The notes under the pieces: model-generated
The model's input: only the letters and a program-made list of their open reading frames with translations
Database searches by the model: none
Told to the model about the DNA's origin: nothing
In this document: piece after piece, positions 1-6,706 of the stretch
Layout of the letters: each line of letters begins with the position of its first letter
Numbering within the stretch: the stretch's first letter is position 1
DNA from: Clostridia bacterium
Lineage (GTDB): Bacteria; Bacillota; Clostridia; Oscillospirales; CAG-272
NCBI GenBank assembly: GCA_017612495.1
Contig: JAGAFQ010000117.1
Coordinates: 1-14,612, forward strand
Length of the DNA: 14,612 nt
Direction of reading: 5' to 3'
Program-made: the position numbers and the translations under genes

Positions 1-144
1 CATTTTGCCGCCATTGCGGAGGCGCTGACACGATATGACAAACGCGCAAAAGCACCGGATATTCCGGCAAAAATGCTGACCTATGATTTTCGGCGTTTGT
101 CGGGCGTTGATCGAAAAAAGCTGAGTCGATCGCCGTTATTTTAG
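1..144 (+). CDS. C-terminal end of an unidentified protein (partial)
   Basis: An open frame runs from the first base of the window to a TAG stop and gives 47 residues with no start, so this would be the tail of a gene beginning outside the window. The peptide is rich in Lys and Arg (it contains YDKRAKAPDIP and ends KKLSRSPLF). No domain or family could be recognised. It converges on ddl, with only 3 bases between the two stop codons and no obvious terminator between them. The open frame and plausible codon use suggest a real gene, but 47 codons is short enough to be chance. Confidence 0.45.
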   Translation, partial: HFAAIAEALTRYDKRAKAPDIPAKMLTYDFRRLSGVDRKKLSRSPLF

Positions 145-147
145 TTC

Positions 148-1095
148 TTATCTTTTGGCCTCTATACCGTATTGAAGTATTCTTGATGTAAGCTCACCGA
201 ACGAGATACCGGCCGATGAAGCCGCATCCGGCACAAGACTCATTTCGGTCATACCGGGCAAGGTATTGACCTCAATGACCATAGGGCCCTTTTTATCATC
301 GACGATAAAATCGATTCTTGAAAGACCACAGCAATTAAGCTTTTTATAGACTTGTTTGCCTATTTCACGCACCAAACGTCTTTGCTCATCGCTTATTCTT
401 GCGGGTATTATGTGATGGCACAAGCCCGACGTATATTTTGCCTTATAATCATAAAATTCGCGTTCGGACGTTATTTCAATATCCGGTAAGATCTCGATAT
501 CCTCATTGCCTATTATGGGAAGTGTTATTTCAACTCCGCTCAAATATTCCTCTGCCAGCAATTCATCGCCCAATTTGAAGATCTCGCAAACACCATCTTC
601 GACCTGCTCTGCCTTATGTACTATCAAAACGCCGATGCTCGAACCTTGCGAGGGAGATTTCAGCACAACGGGGAGTCCGAGTTCTTCAATGATCTTTTTT
701 GAAATATCCTTTTCCGATTTGATATTGTTTTTGTTAAACTCCAAATATTTTGCAGTCGGAATATTCTCGGCTTTGAGAATGCGTTTGGTCAAGATCTTGT
801 TCATACAAATCGCGCTTGACAAGACACCGGGACCGGTATATGCAATTCCGGCAAGTTCAAGTGCGCCTTGAATGCATCCGTCTTCTCCGCCCTTTCCGTG
901 AAGAGCCAAATATGCAACATCCGGTTTTTTTCTAAGCAGTTCGCTTATATTACCGGAAGTCAAATCAAACAATTCGACATTTTTATATCCATACTGTTTC
1001 AGAGCATTTGCAACGGCTGCACCGCTTTTTAACGAGACGTCTCTTTCCGATGATATACCGCCGTACACCACCGTGATCTTTAAGTCCGAATTCAT
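148..1095 (-). CDS. ddl: D-alanine--D-alanine ligase
   Basis: ATP-dependent ligase joining two D-alanines into the dipeptide used by MurF for peptidoglycan precursors; cytoplasmic. The 315 residues match the usual family length. Visible motifs: YGGISSERDVSLKSG (residues 11-25, substrate Glu17), LHGKGGEDGCIQG (65-77), the ATP-grasp Lys146 with the GSSIG loop (151-155), Arg260/Asp262, and the metal-binding EVNTLPGMT end (275-283, Glu275 and Asn277). The YDYKAKY segment (215-221) keeps the Lys-Tyr pair typical of D-Ala-D-Ala enzymes, unlike the VanA type in which a His acts, so D-Ala-D-Lac activity is not expected. Asn99 replaces the common Asp in the MDK motif. It is the last gene of the glycan unit, 4 bases after the TupA-like gene, so the two are probably cotranscribed. 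Placement beside glycan genes rather than murF is less usual. Confidence 0.95.
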   Translation of the reverse strand: MNSDLKITVVYGGISSERDVSLKSGAAVANALKQYGYKNVELFDLTSGNISELLRKKPDVAYLALHGKGGEDGCIQGALELAGIAYTGPGVLSSAICMNKILTKRILKAENIPTAKYLEFNKNNIKSEKDISKKIIEELGLPVVLKSPSQGSSIGVLIVHKAEQVEDGVCEIFKLGDELLAEEYLSGVEITLPIIGNEDIEILPDIEITSEREFYDYKAKYTSGLCHHIIPARISDEQRRLVREIGKQVYKKLNCCGLSRIDFIVDDKKGPMVIEVNTLPGMTEMSLVPDAASSAGISFGELTSRILQYGIEAKR

Positions 1096-1099
1096 AAAA

Positions 1100-1987
1100 T
1101 CACTTCTCCCATAATTCTGAAAGATCTAATTTGTTTCCGAGTTTCAAATCGGCTTCATAAGAATCAAACGGAATCAACGCACCGCCAGGCGTAAAAGTCA
1201 TCTCTGACAGAACGATTTTTCCGTCAACATCGAATAGATCTACTCGCACCATTGGAAAGCCCTTTGCAAGATACTCCGCAATACTTTCCATTTCAAAAAG
1301 CAAATCTGTCAGTTTTCCCTCTTTGACGGGATAGTTCTTATTTTTGAAATCCGCTAAACTGCCGTCAGCATTATAATAAGTCAAATGCTCGCCGACACCG
1401 TCGCCGAGGCCTCCCGCCACCGAAAAGAAAACTACCTTTCCGTTAAACACGTAAATGTTATAATTTATGACCTCACCCGGCAAAAATTTTTCACAAATTA
1501 TTTTGCGTTTTATCTTGTCGTAATGCGGCTCGGCGTTGAAATGACCGAAACTCTCGTGCATCCACTTGTCAAATCGTTGTGTGACCTTTTTTGCGTCAAG
1601 AGCTGACTTGTCAGCACAAATCAAATTATATCCGCATCCGTGATTACACTTTAATGCAAATTGATTCGGAAGCAAATCCCAATCAATTTGGTCGGCACTA
1701 TCCCAAACTCCGATAAGTTCGTTCAGCAATTCCTCTTTTCCGACGCTCTTGATATAATCTCTGACCGCATACTTATCAGCACACTTGATAACGTTGTTTG
1801 TATTTGGACAATAGTATAGCTTCAGCCATTGCAATTTTTCGTTGAAGGTCTTGGGATTTTTAAGATCAAGCTTGTAACCCAATTCGTGGCGGAAATATAT
1901 CTTTGATACAGTTTCGGCGCCTAATAAACTATACGCCGCAAGCTGCAATTTTCGCCTTATTTGATAAAACTTACTTTTTTCTCCCAT
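1100..1987 (-). CDS. TupA-like ATP-grasp protein (glycan or teichuronopeptide biosynthesis)
   Basis: This 295-residue protein resembles the TupA-type ATP-grasp family named after the teichuronopeptide gene of alkaliphilic Bacillus, whose product is a polyglucuronate/polyglutamate material. Family signatures seen: NPKTFNEKLQWLK (residues 44-56), CADKYAVRDYI (69-79), the nucleotide-binding stretch LKCNHGCGYNLI (112-123, Lys113), the Glu166 region (ICEKFLPG), and the metal-binding end RVDLFDVDG followed by LSEMTFTPGG (248-269, Asp250 and Glu262). ATP-grasp enzymes usually form acyl-phosphate intermediates and join a carboxylate to an amine. Joining amino acids to uronic acid carboxyls is a reasonable inference here because ugd and a uronate epimerase are nearby; the substrate is unproven. 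The start is ATG with an upstream AAAGGAA about 11 bases away. A 134-base gap separates it from the glycosyltransferase. Confidence 0.8.
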   Translation of the reverse strand: MGEKSKFYQIRRKLQLAAYSLLGAETVSKIYFRHELGYKLDLKNPKTFNEKLQWLKLYYCPNTNNVIKCADKYAVRDYIKSVGKEELLNELIGVWDSADQIDWDLLPNQFALKCNHGCGYNLICADKSALDAKKVTQRFDKWMHESFGHFNAEPHYDKIKRKIICEKFLPGEVINYNIYVFNGKVVFFSVAGGLGDGVGEHLTYYNADGSLADFKNKNYPVKEGKLTDLLFEMESIAEYLAKGFPMVRVDLFDVDGKIVLSEMTFTPGGALIPFDSYEADLKLGNKLDLSELWEK

Positions 1988-2087
1988 AGTTATGATAATT
2001 CCTTTCTTTCCAAAATCGTGGTGTATTTTGCGCAGTCAGCCGCCGCATTTTTCGGTGCCGAAAGCAGAAAAACAAAAAACCTGAAAA

Positions 2088-2109
2088 TTTGAAAGATCCT
2101 ATCTTCAAA
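2088..2109 (-). terminator. weak AT-rich hairpin after the glycosyltransferase gene
   Basis: Read on the minus strand, TTTGAAGAT and ATCTTTCAAA can pair (one bulged T) around a 3-base AGG loop, followed by a T-rich stretch with runs of six and five T. It starts 12 bases after the glycosyltransferase stop. The stem is short and poor in GC, so it may be a partial terminator or have no function; the TupA-like gene and ddl could still be read through. The rest of the 134-base gap shows only the ribosome binding site of the TupA-like gene. Confidence 0.3.
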
Positions 2110-2121
2110 CTTATATATCAA

Positions 2122-2898
2122 TTATTTGTCGGTATTTTTGACATACAGTATTTTTTTGATCGTTCCGAAAAACAAATTCCGCACGGTATTGAATGCCGCA
2201 AAAACCGCATTTTGCCGTTCAGCTTCATAAAAAAGCTTGTAATGCCAGCCGATCATCGTTTTTATGCTGTGCGAACTTACCGACCCCGTCCTGCCTCGTC
2301 TGTATTTTGCAAGTGTTTCATCCAACAAATAGCAGTCTGCCTTTTTGCAAACCTTGAGCCACATCGCATAGTCGTTATTTTTCTTTATGTCTGCTATTTG
2401 GATCTCGCCGACATGATCACGGTCATACATTACCGTTAAGCATCCGGGCCAGCAGAAATTATACATTCCCGCTTTTGAAATGCGCCTCGGACCCGATACG
2501 AAAACATTGCCGTCAACGCCGTCTTCGTTCATTTCCTGATATTTTGTGTATGAAAAGTGATATCCGTTCGATCTCATAAAGGCTGTCTGCTTTTCAAGTT
2601 TTTGCGGATGCCACAGATCGTCTGAATCAAGAAAAGCGATCCACTTGCCTTTTGCCTCCGAAAGCGCACGGTTGCGGCTCACTGCCGCGCCGCTGTTTTT
2701 TTCGTTTTGCAAATATATGATCCTTTTATCATCCAAAAACGGTTTTACCACGTCATACGTGTTATCGCTTGAACAGTCATCAACGATGATGAGTTCAAAG
2801 TTTTTATAAGTCTGATCCAAAACGGATCTTATCGAATCAGGGATATATTTTGCCGTATTGTAAGAAGGCATTATCATTGAAACGAGCTCGTCCACCAT
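2122..2898 (-). CDS. family 2 glycosyltransferase
   Basis: A GT-A fold glycosyltransferase of 258 residues that would transfer a sugar from a nucleotide donor to a growing lipid-linked glycan at the inner face of the membrane. The N-terminal half carries the family pattern: SMIMPSYNTAKYI (residues 7-19), the donor-binding FELIIVDDCSSDNT (34-47, Asp40/Asp41), NSGAAVSRNRAL (68-79), and the metal-binding FLDSDD (89-94). No long membrane segment is seen. Donor and acceptor cannot be read from sequence; UDP-Gal, UDP-GlcA and UDP-GalA would all be available from neighbouring genes. It lies 41 bases after the sugar transferase gene, in the same unit. The only usable start is the ATG at 2898, because the frame meets a TGA 12 codons upstream with no ATG, GTG or TTG between. 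A run of nine G sits exactly where the ribosome binding site should be. Confidence 0.92.
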   Translation of the reverse strand: MVDELVSMIMPSYNTAKYIPDSIRSVLDQTYKNFELIIVDDCSSDNTYDVVKPFLDDKRIIYLQNEKNSGAAVSRNRALSEAKGKWIAFLDSDDLWHPQKLEKQTAFMRSNGYHFSYTKYQEMNEDGVDGNVFVSGPRRISKAGMYNFCWPGCLTVMYDRDHVGEIQIADIKKNNDYAMWLKVCKKADCYLLDETLAKYRRGRTGSVSSHSIKTMIGWHYKLFYEAERQNAVFAAFNTVRNLFFGTIKKILYVKNTDK

Positions 2899-2902
2899 TC
2901 GA

Positions 2903-2911
2903 CCCCCCCCC
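2903..2911 (-). repeat. G9 homopolymer at the ribosome binding site of the glycosyltransferase gene
   Basis: Nine consecutive G on the minus strand end 4 bases before the ATG. There is no other Shine-Dalgarno-like sequence in the 41-base gap, so the tract itself must serve as the ribosome binding site (GGGGG can pair with CCUCC using one G-U). Long G runs are prone to slipped-strand length changes, so translation of the downstream gene could be switched or tuned. The tract is seen directly; variability is inferred. Confidence 0.75.
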
Positions 2912-2939
2912 GGTTTTATAAAAGATGCAAGAAATCAAA

Positions 2940-3641
2940 TTATCTTGCAGATTCGCACAATCTCTTCGCTTCTGCCATCTTTATGTCGTATGTTGCTTTA
3001 TCTACCTTGCCGCTCATGAGCAGCCAATCGCCGAAGTCCATATCGCTTGCCGTTCCCTCTCGAACGATATCGCTCTTCTTTATGACCTTTTTGACAGTGG
3101 TTATGATGATCTTTATATCGTTTTTGAGGGTTATGCCGGAATCTATATATTCAAGATCATATTCCATCTTGCGCTCCCAGGTTATATTGTTTCGGCCGTT
3201 CACCTGCGCAAGCCCCGAAAGGCCGGGGGTCACATCGTGGCGTCGTCTTTGCTCATCGCTCATAAAGACCATATCGCGCACGAGTTGAGGACGCGGACCG
3301 ATGATCGACATATCGCCCAAAAGGATGTTGATAAGTTCCGGCAACTCGTCAAGTGAAGTCGCGCGCAGAAACCTGCCGTATTTATTGAGCCTTATTTCAT
3401 CACTCAAAAGTTCGCCGTTTTCATCTCTTTCATTTGACATCGTACGAAATTTAATGAGCTTGAATATTTTTTCTTTTCCGTTTTTATCTTTTTTTCCGGA
3501 TCGCAGCTGGCAAAAAAACGGATTGCCTTTCATAAAAGCGGCGCCCATGACAGATAAAACGATCAAGATCGGAAATAACAATATAAGCGCTAAAAATGAA
3601 AGGATAATATCGAAAACTCTCTTAAAAAATGCAGCGTACAT
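2940..3641 (-). CDS. polyprenyl-phosphate sugar-1-phosphate transferase (PglC/EpsL/WbaP type)
   Basis: Membrane enzyme that moves a sugar-1-phosphate from a UDP-sugar to undecaprenyl phosphate and so starts assembly of a surface glycan. The 233 residues correspond to the short monotopic form: one hydrophobic segment (residues about 8-32) with Pro24 at its middle, as in re-entrant helices of this family, then the catalytic domain with KFRTM (64-68), SLDELPELIN with the Asp98-Glu99 dyad, GDMSIIGPRP (109-118) and PGLSGLAQVNGR (139-150). The start chosen is the ATG at 3641, because a GGAGG lies 4 bases upstream of it. A GTG 15 bases further up is in frame but the ribosome binding site would fall inside the gene. 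It heads unit B behind its own promoter. The sugar moved could be a diacetamido sugar, GlcNAc, Gal or GalA; sequence alone does not decide. Confidence 0.93.
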   Translation of the reverse strand: MYAAFFKRVFDIILSFLALILLFPILIVLSVMGAAFMKGNPFFCQLRSGKKDKNGKEKIFKLIKFRTMSNERDENGELLSDEIRLNKYGRFLRATSLDELPELINILLGDMSIIGPRPQLVRDMVFMSDEQRRRHDVTPGLSGLAQVNGRNNITWERKMEYDLEYIDSGITLKNDIKIIITTVKKVIKKSDIVREGTASDMDFGDWLLMSGKVDKATYDIKMAEAKRLCESAR

Positions 3642-3711
3642 GATGCCTCCGAACACAAACGTTATGGGTGAATAGTATCTTCGTAGTTAAATTATATAGT
3701 ATTACATATAT

Positions 3712-3740
3712 AATATAGCACATCTTTGTTCATATTTCAA
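3712..3740 (-). promoter_or_regulatory. sigma-A-type promoter of unit B (sugar transferase to ddl)
   Basis: On the minus strand TTGAAA (3740-3735) and TATATT (3717-3712) are spaced by exactly 17 bases, about 70 bases ahead of the sugar transferase ATG. A second TATAAT at 3696-3691 lacks a good -35. The promoter lies just beyond the terminator of ugd, which supports a separate transcription unit. Confidence 0.65.
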
Positions 3741-3771
3741 TAACATTTATGCATTTTGCTTACAAATAAAT

Positions 3772-3802
3772 AAAATGCGGCATGAAAAACACACCGCATT
3801 TT
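3772..3802 (-). terminator. rho-independent terminator after ugd
   Basis: On the minus strand AAAATGCGGTGTG and CATGCCGCATTTT form a 13-pair stem (two G-U pairs) with a TTTTT loop, followed by TATTTATTTG. It begins 15 bases after the ugd stop codon and closes unit A. Confidence 0.85.
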
Positions 3803-3817
3803 GAAATAAAAATTTTC

Positions 3818-5002
3818 TCAATCTCTGAAATACAGATCTCTTGTATAGATCTTATCCATAACGTCGTCAAGGTCGGGATTAAAACGGTTTGCCAATATAA
3901 TGTCGCATTTTGACTTGAACTCGTCAAGGTCGCGAACCACCTTGCTGTTAAAGAATTCGTCCTCTTTCATCGTAGGCTCATAGATGACGACCTCGATACC
4001 TTTTGCTTTGATGCGTTTCATAACGCCCTGTATCGAGCTTTGACGGAAATTATCGCTTCCCGCTTTCATAATGAGTCTGTCTACGCCCACCGTTTTGGGA
4101 CGGCGCGCGATGATCTGATCGGCGATGAAATCCTTTCTTGTGCTGTTTGCGGCGACTATTGCGGAAATGATGTTCTGCGGAACGTCCTGATAGTTTGCAA
4201 GCAGCTGCTTTGTATCCTTCGGCAAACAATATCCGCCGTAGCCGAACGAGGGGTTATTATAGTGCGAGCCGATTCTCGGGTCAAGTCCGACGCCCTCGAT
4301 TATCGACTTTGTGTCAAGTCCGCGCATTTCGGCATAGGTGTCAAGCTCGTTGAAGAAAGAAACGCGAAGCGCAAGATAAGTATTTGCAAAAAGCTTTACG
4401 GCTTCGGCTTCGGTCGTGTTCATGAAACGGATCTCGATATCTTTTTTGACAGCGCCCTCGCGAAGAAGCGAGGCAAAGGTCTCTGCCGTCTTTTTGAGTT
4501 TTTCATTTTCCAAAGGCACACCGACGATTATTCTGCTCGGATAAAGATTGTCATAAAGTGCCTTGCCCTCTCGCAAGAATTCGGGGCTGAAGAGGATATT
4601 CTCGCAAGAAAAACGTTCTCTTGCCTCTTCGGTATATCCGACGGGAACGGTGGATTTGATGATCATTACGGCATTTTTATTGACCGAAATGACCTTTTCG
4701 ATGACGTTTTCGACAGATGATGTATCAAAGAAATTCTTGGTTTCATCATAGTTCGTCGGGGTGGAAATAATTACGATATCCGCATCCTTATATGCGCTCT
4801 GCCAATCGATCGTAGCCGAAAGATCAAGATCCTTTGCGGCAAGATATTCCTCGATCTCACGATCGGAGATAGGCGACTTTTTGCGGTTTATCATTTCGAC
4901 CTTTTCGGGCAGAATATCGACCGCCGTCACCTTGTTATGCTGTGCCAAAAGGCACGCCATTGAAAGACCTACGTAGCCTGTACCGGCAATTGCGATTTTC
5001 AT
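3818..5002 (-). CDS. ugd: UDP-glucose 6-dehydrogenase
   Basis: Cytoplasmic NAD-dependent enzyme oxidising UDP-glucose in two steps to UDP-glucuronate, the precursor of acidic surface polysaccharides. At 394 residues it is near the 388 of Escherichia coli Ugd. It shows the Rossmann motif GTGYVG (residues 7-12), KSTVPVG (116-122), SPEFLREGKALYDNL (139-153), the substrate-contact segment around Lys203 and Asn207 (EAVKLFANTYLA), and the catalytic Cys259 in FGYGGYCLPKDTKQLLANY. The similarity to the E. coli protein runs along almost the whole length, including the C-terminal YTRDLY, which makes UDP-glucose a safer substrate call than UDP-ManNAc. The ATG has a GGAGG 9 bases upstream. It follows the uronate epimerase gene by 18 bases and is the last gene of unit A. 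Confidence 0.95.
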   Translation of the reverse strand: MKIAIAGTGYVGLSMACLLAQHNKVTAVDILPEKVEMINRKKSPISDREIEEYLAAKDLDLSATIDWQSAYKDADIVIISTPTNYDETKNFFDTSSVENVIEKVISVNKNAVMIIKSTVPVGYTEEARERFSCENILFSPEFLREGKALYDNLYPSRIIVGVPLENEKLKKTAETFASLLREGAVKKDIEIRFMNTTEAEAVKLFANTYLALRVSFFNELDTYAEMRGLDTKSIIEGVGLDPRIGSHYNNPSFGYGGYCLPKDTKQLLANYQDVPQNIISAIVAANSTRKDFIADQIIARRPKTVGVDRLIMKAGSDNFRQSSIQGVMKRIKAKGIEVVIYEPTMKEDEFFNSKVVRDLDEFKSKCDIILANRFNPDLDDVMDKIYTRDLYFRD

Positions 5003-5020
5003 ATATCGTGTCCTCCTGAT

Positions 5021-6094
5021 TTAATTTATTCCGTAAAATTCTTTATACCACTCTGCAAATCTGCGAAGTCCCTCGCGGAGCGTGGTGTTCGGCTTAAAGC
5101 CCATATCCGCTTCAAGAGCAGACGTGTCGGCATACGTTATCGGCACGTCGCCCGGCTGCATGGGAACGAGCTTTTTGTGCGCCTCGAAATCATAATCGGC
5201 GGGCAACACCCTTGCTCTCACAAGCTCTTCTTGCAGGATGTTTACAAAGTCAAGCAGATTTTCAGGCGAATTGTTGCCGATGTTATAAATTCTGTAAGGC
5301 GGAAGCGGCAAGCCGTCATCGCCCGTCTTTTTCTCCGGAGCTCTTTGCATAACTCTTATGATGCCCTCGACGATATCGTCAACGTAGGTAAAATCGCGCT
5401 TGCAATTTCCGAAGTTGAATATCTCGATAGTGTCGCCTTTTATAAGCTTGTTCGTAAAACCGAAATAAGCCATATCGGGACGTCCCGCGGGGCCGTAAAC
5501 GGTAAAGAAACGAAGTCCCGTCGAAGGGATACTGTAAAGCTTTGAATAAGCGTGAGCCAAAAGCTCATTGCTCTTTTTCGTCGCCGCATAGAGCGAAACC
5601 GGATTATCGACTTTATCATCGGTCGAATACGGTATCTTTTTGTTCGAGCCGTAGACCGATGACGACGAAGCATAAACCAAGTGCTCTACGGGATTTCTGC
5701 GGCACGCCTCGAGAATGTTATAAAATCCGATAAGATTGCTTTCGATATATACGTCGGGATGGTCGATGGAGTATCTGACGCCAGCCTGCGCCGCAAGATT
5801 TACGACGATATCGAACTTGTACTCGCAAAAAAGCTTTTCGATAAGCTCTTTGTCTGCAAGATTGCCCTTAATAAAATTCCATTCGCATTCGCCGCCGCTT
5901 GCCGCCTTTTCGATTTCAGAAAGGCGGTATTCCTTGATCGAAACGTCATAATAGTCGTTTACGCTGTCAAGTCCGCAGATCTTGCAGTTATCTGCCTTTT
6001 TTAGAAGCTGCAAAACGAGGTTTGCGCCGATGAATCCGGCAGCACCCGTCACAAGGATCGTTTTGTTTTTGAGGTCAATGTTTTGCGCTAACAT
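5021..6094 (-). CDS. UDP-glucuronate 4-epimerase (NAD-dependent SDR epimerase)
   Basis: Extended short-chain dehydrogenase of 357 residues that most likely interconverts UDP-glucuronate and UDP-galacturonate. Seen: NAD-binding GAAGFIG (17-23), the LAAQAGVRYSI segment (100-110) typical of uronate epimerases, YASSSSVYG (141-149), the catalytic Tyr169 and Lys173 in YAATKK, and the family stretch FFTVYGPAGRPDMA. The match to CapI/LspL-type proteins, rather than GalE, comes mainly from the AGVRYS and YGPxGRPDMA signatures. Its position directly before ugd makes a UDP-Glc to UDP-GlcA to UDP-GalA route in one operon. The ATG has an ACGGAGG 7 bases upstream. A dTDP-glucose dehydratase role is unlikely because the YGPxGRPDM signature fits uronate enzymes. 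Confidence 0.88.
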   Translation of the reverse strand: MLAQNIDLKNKTILVTGAAGFIGANLVLQLLKKADNCKICGLDSVNDYYDVSIKEYRLSEIEKAASGGECEWNFIKGNLADKELIEKLFCEYKFDIVVNLAAQAGVRYSIDHPDVYIESNLIGFYNILEACRRNPVEHLVYASSSSVYGSNKKIPYSTDDKVDNPVSLYAATKKSNELLAHAYSKLYSIPSTGLRFFTVYGPAGRPDMAYFGFTNKLIKGDTIEIFNFGNCKRDFTYVDDIVEGIIRVMQRAPEKKTGDDGLPLPPYRIYNIGNNSPENLLDFVNILQEELVRARVLPADYDFEAHKKLVPMQPGDVPITYADTSALEADMGFKPNTTLREGLRRFAEWYKEFYGIN

Positions 6095-6129
6095 TCCGCA
6101 TCCTCCGTTTATGTAAGTTATGTCGAAAT

Positions 6130-6651
6130 TCAGCCGTTTGAGGGGTCTTTATCTTCCAAAATGCGGCAAGGAACTCCGACAGCTCTTGCACGTTCCGGCA
6201 CGTCACGGTTCACAAGAGTGCAGGAGCCGACAACGGCACGTTTTCCTATCGTAACACCGCGATCCGATCCGTCGGCGTTTTTGCTGATGATACTTGCTCT
6301 CATGCCGATATAAGCATGGTCCTCTACCCTTATGGGATAATCGGGCTGATTTCTTCCGTGGCAAGCAAAATATACGCCGTATGAGATCGTTACGTGATCC
6401 CCTATCGTCAGCATTTTATAGCACAGATCGTCTAAATAGCAATGCATACCGATAAACGTTCTTTTACCGATCTTGAAGCCGGATAAACGGTATAGAAAGA
6501 TCCTTATACAGTTTATGGGGCAGTTTGAAGCGATCGAATTTGTAAGCCATTTTCTTATTACCCCGGCAACGAGTGATAAAAATCCCTTTTGATACCAATA
6601 CGGGGGATTCTTCTTGAAAAGTTTTTTATAGACGTAAGTCGCTAATTTCAT
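6130..6651 (-). CDS. hexapeptide-repeat acyltransferase (WcaF/LbH type)
   Basis: A left-handed beta-helix acyltransferase of 173 residues, probably an O- or N-acetyltransferase acting on a sugar with acetyl-CoA. Hexapeptide turns are visible from about residue 60 to 160 (IGKRTFIGMHCYLDD, LTIGDHVTISYGVYF, VTIGKRAVVGSCTLV), ending in the usual VGVPCRIL. His98 in ACHGR is a candidate catalytic base. The N-terminal 55 residues are basic with no clear signal. It lacks the N-terminal Rossmann part found in PglD-type sugar N-acetyltransferases, so it may modify an assembled glycan rather than the UDP-amino sugar. It lies 55 bases after the aminotransferase gene and 35 before the epimerase gene. The ribosome binding site is weak (GGGG, 8 bases from the ATG). 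Confidence 0.85.
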   Translation of the reverse strand: MKLATYVYKKLFKKNPPYWYQKGFLSLVAGVIRKWLTNSIASNCPINCIRIFLYRLSGFKIGKRTFIGMHCYLDDLCYKMLTIGDHVTISYGVYFACHGRNQPDYPIRVEDHAYIGMRASIISKNADGSDRGVTIGKRAVVGSCTLVNRDVPERARAVGVPCRILEDKDPSNG

Positions 6652-6706
6652 ATTTTAACCCCATTGCAATAATGTGTTTTATCTGTATCGCAAATCGTGA
6701 AAACAC

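Noticed and set aside
109..131. Inverted repeat GATCGA/TCGATC near the left edge as terminator of ddl
   Set aside because: Six pairs, an 11-base loop and no T run in the correct place on either strand.
148..1095. Glycopeptide resistance ligase (VanA/VanB type)
   Set aside because: The Lys-Tyr pair of the omega-loop (residues 220-221) is the D-Ala-D-Ala type, and there are no vanH or vanX genes beside it.
2041..2075. TTTCGGTGCCGAAA symmetric element in the gap before the TupA-like gene
   Set aside because: The two-base loop cannot form a stable hairpin and there is no promoter geometry around it.
4040..4720. 226-codon open frame on the plus strand across ugd
   Set aside because: It is antisense to highly conserved Ugd sequence, with no family resemblance and no promoter or ribosome binding site.
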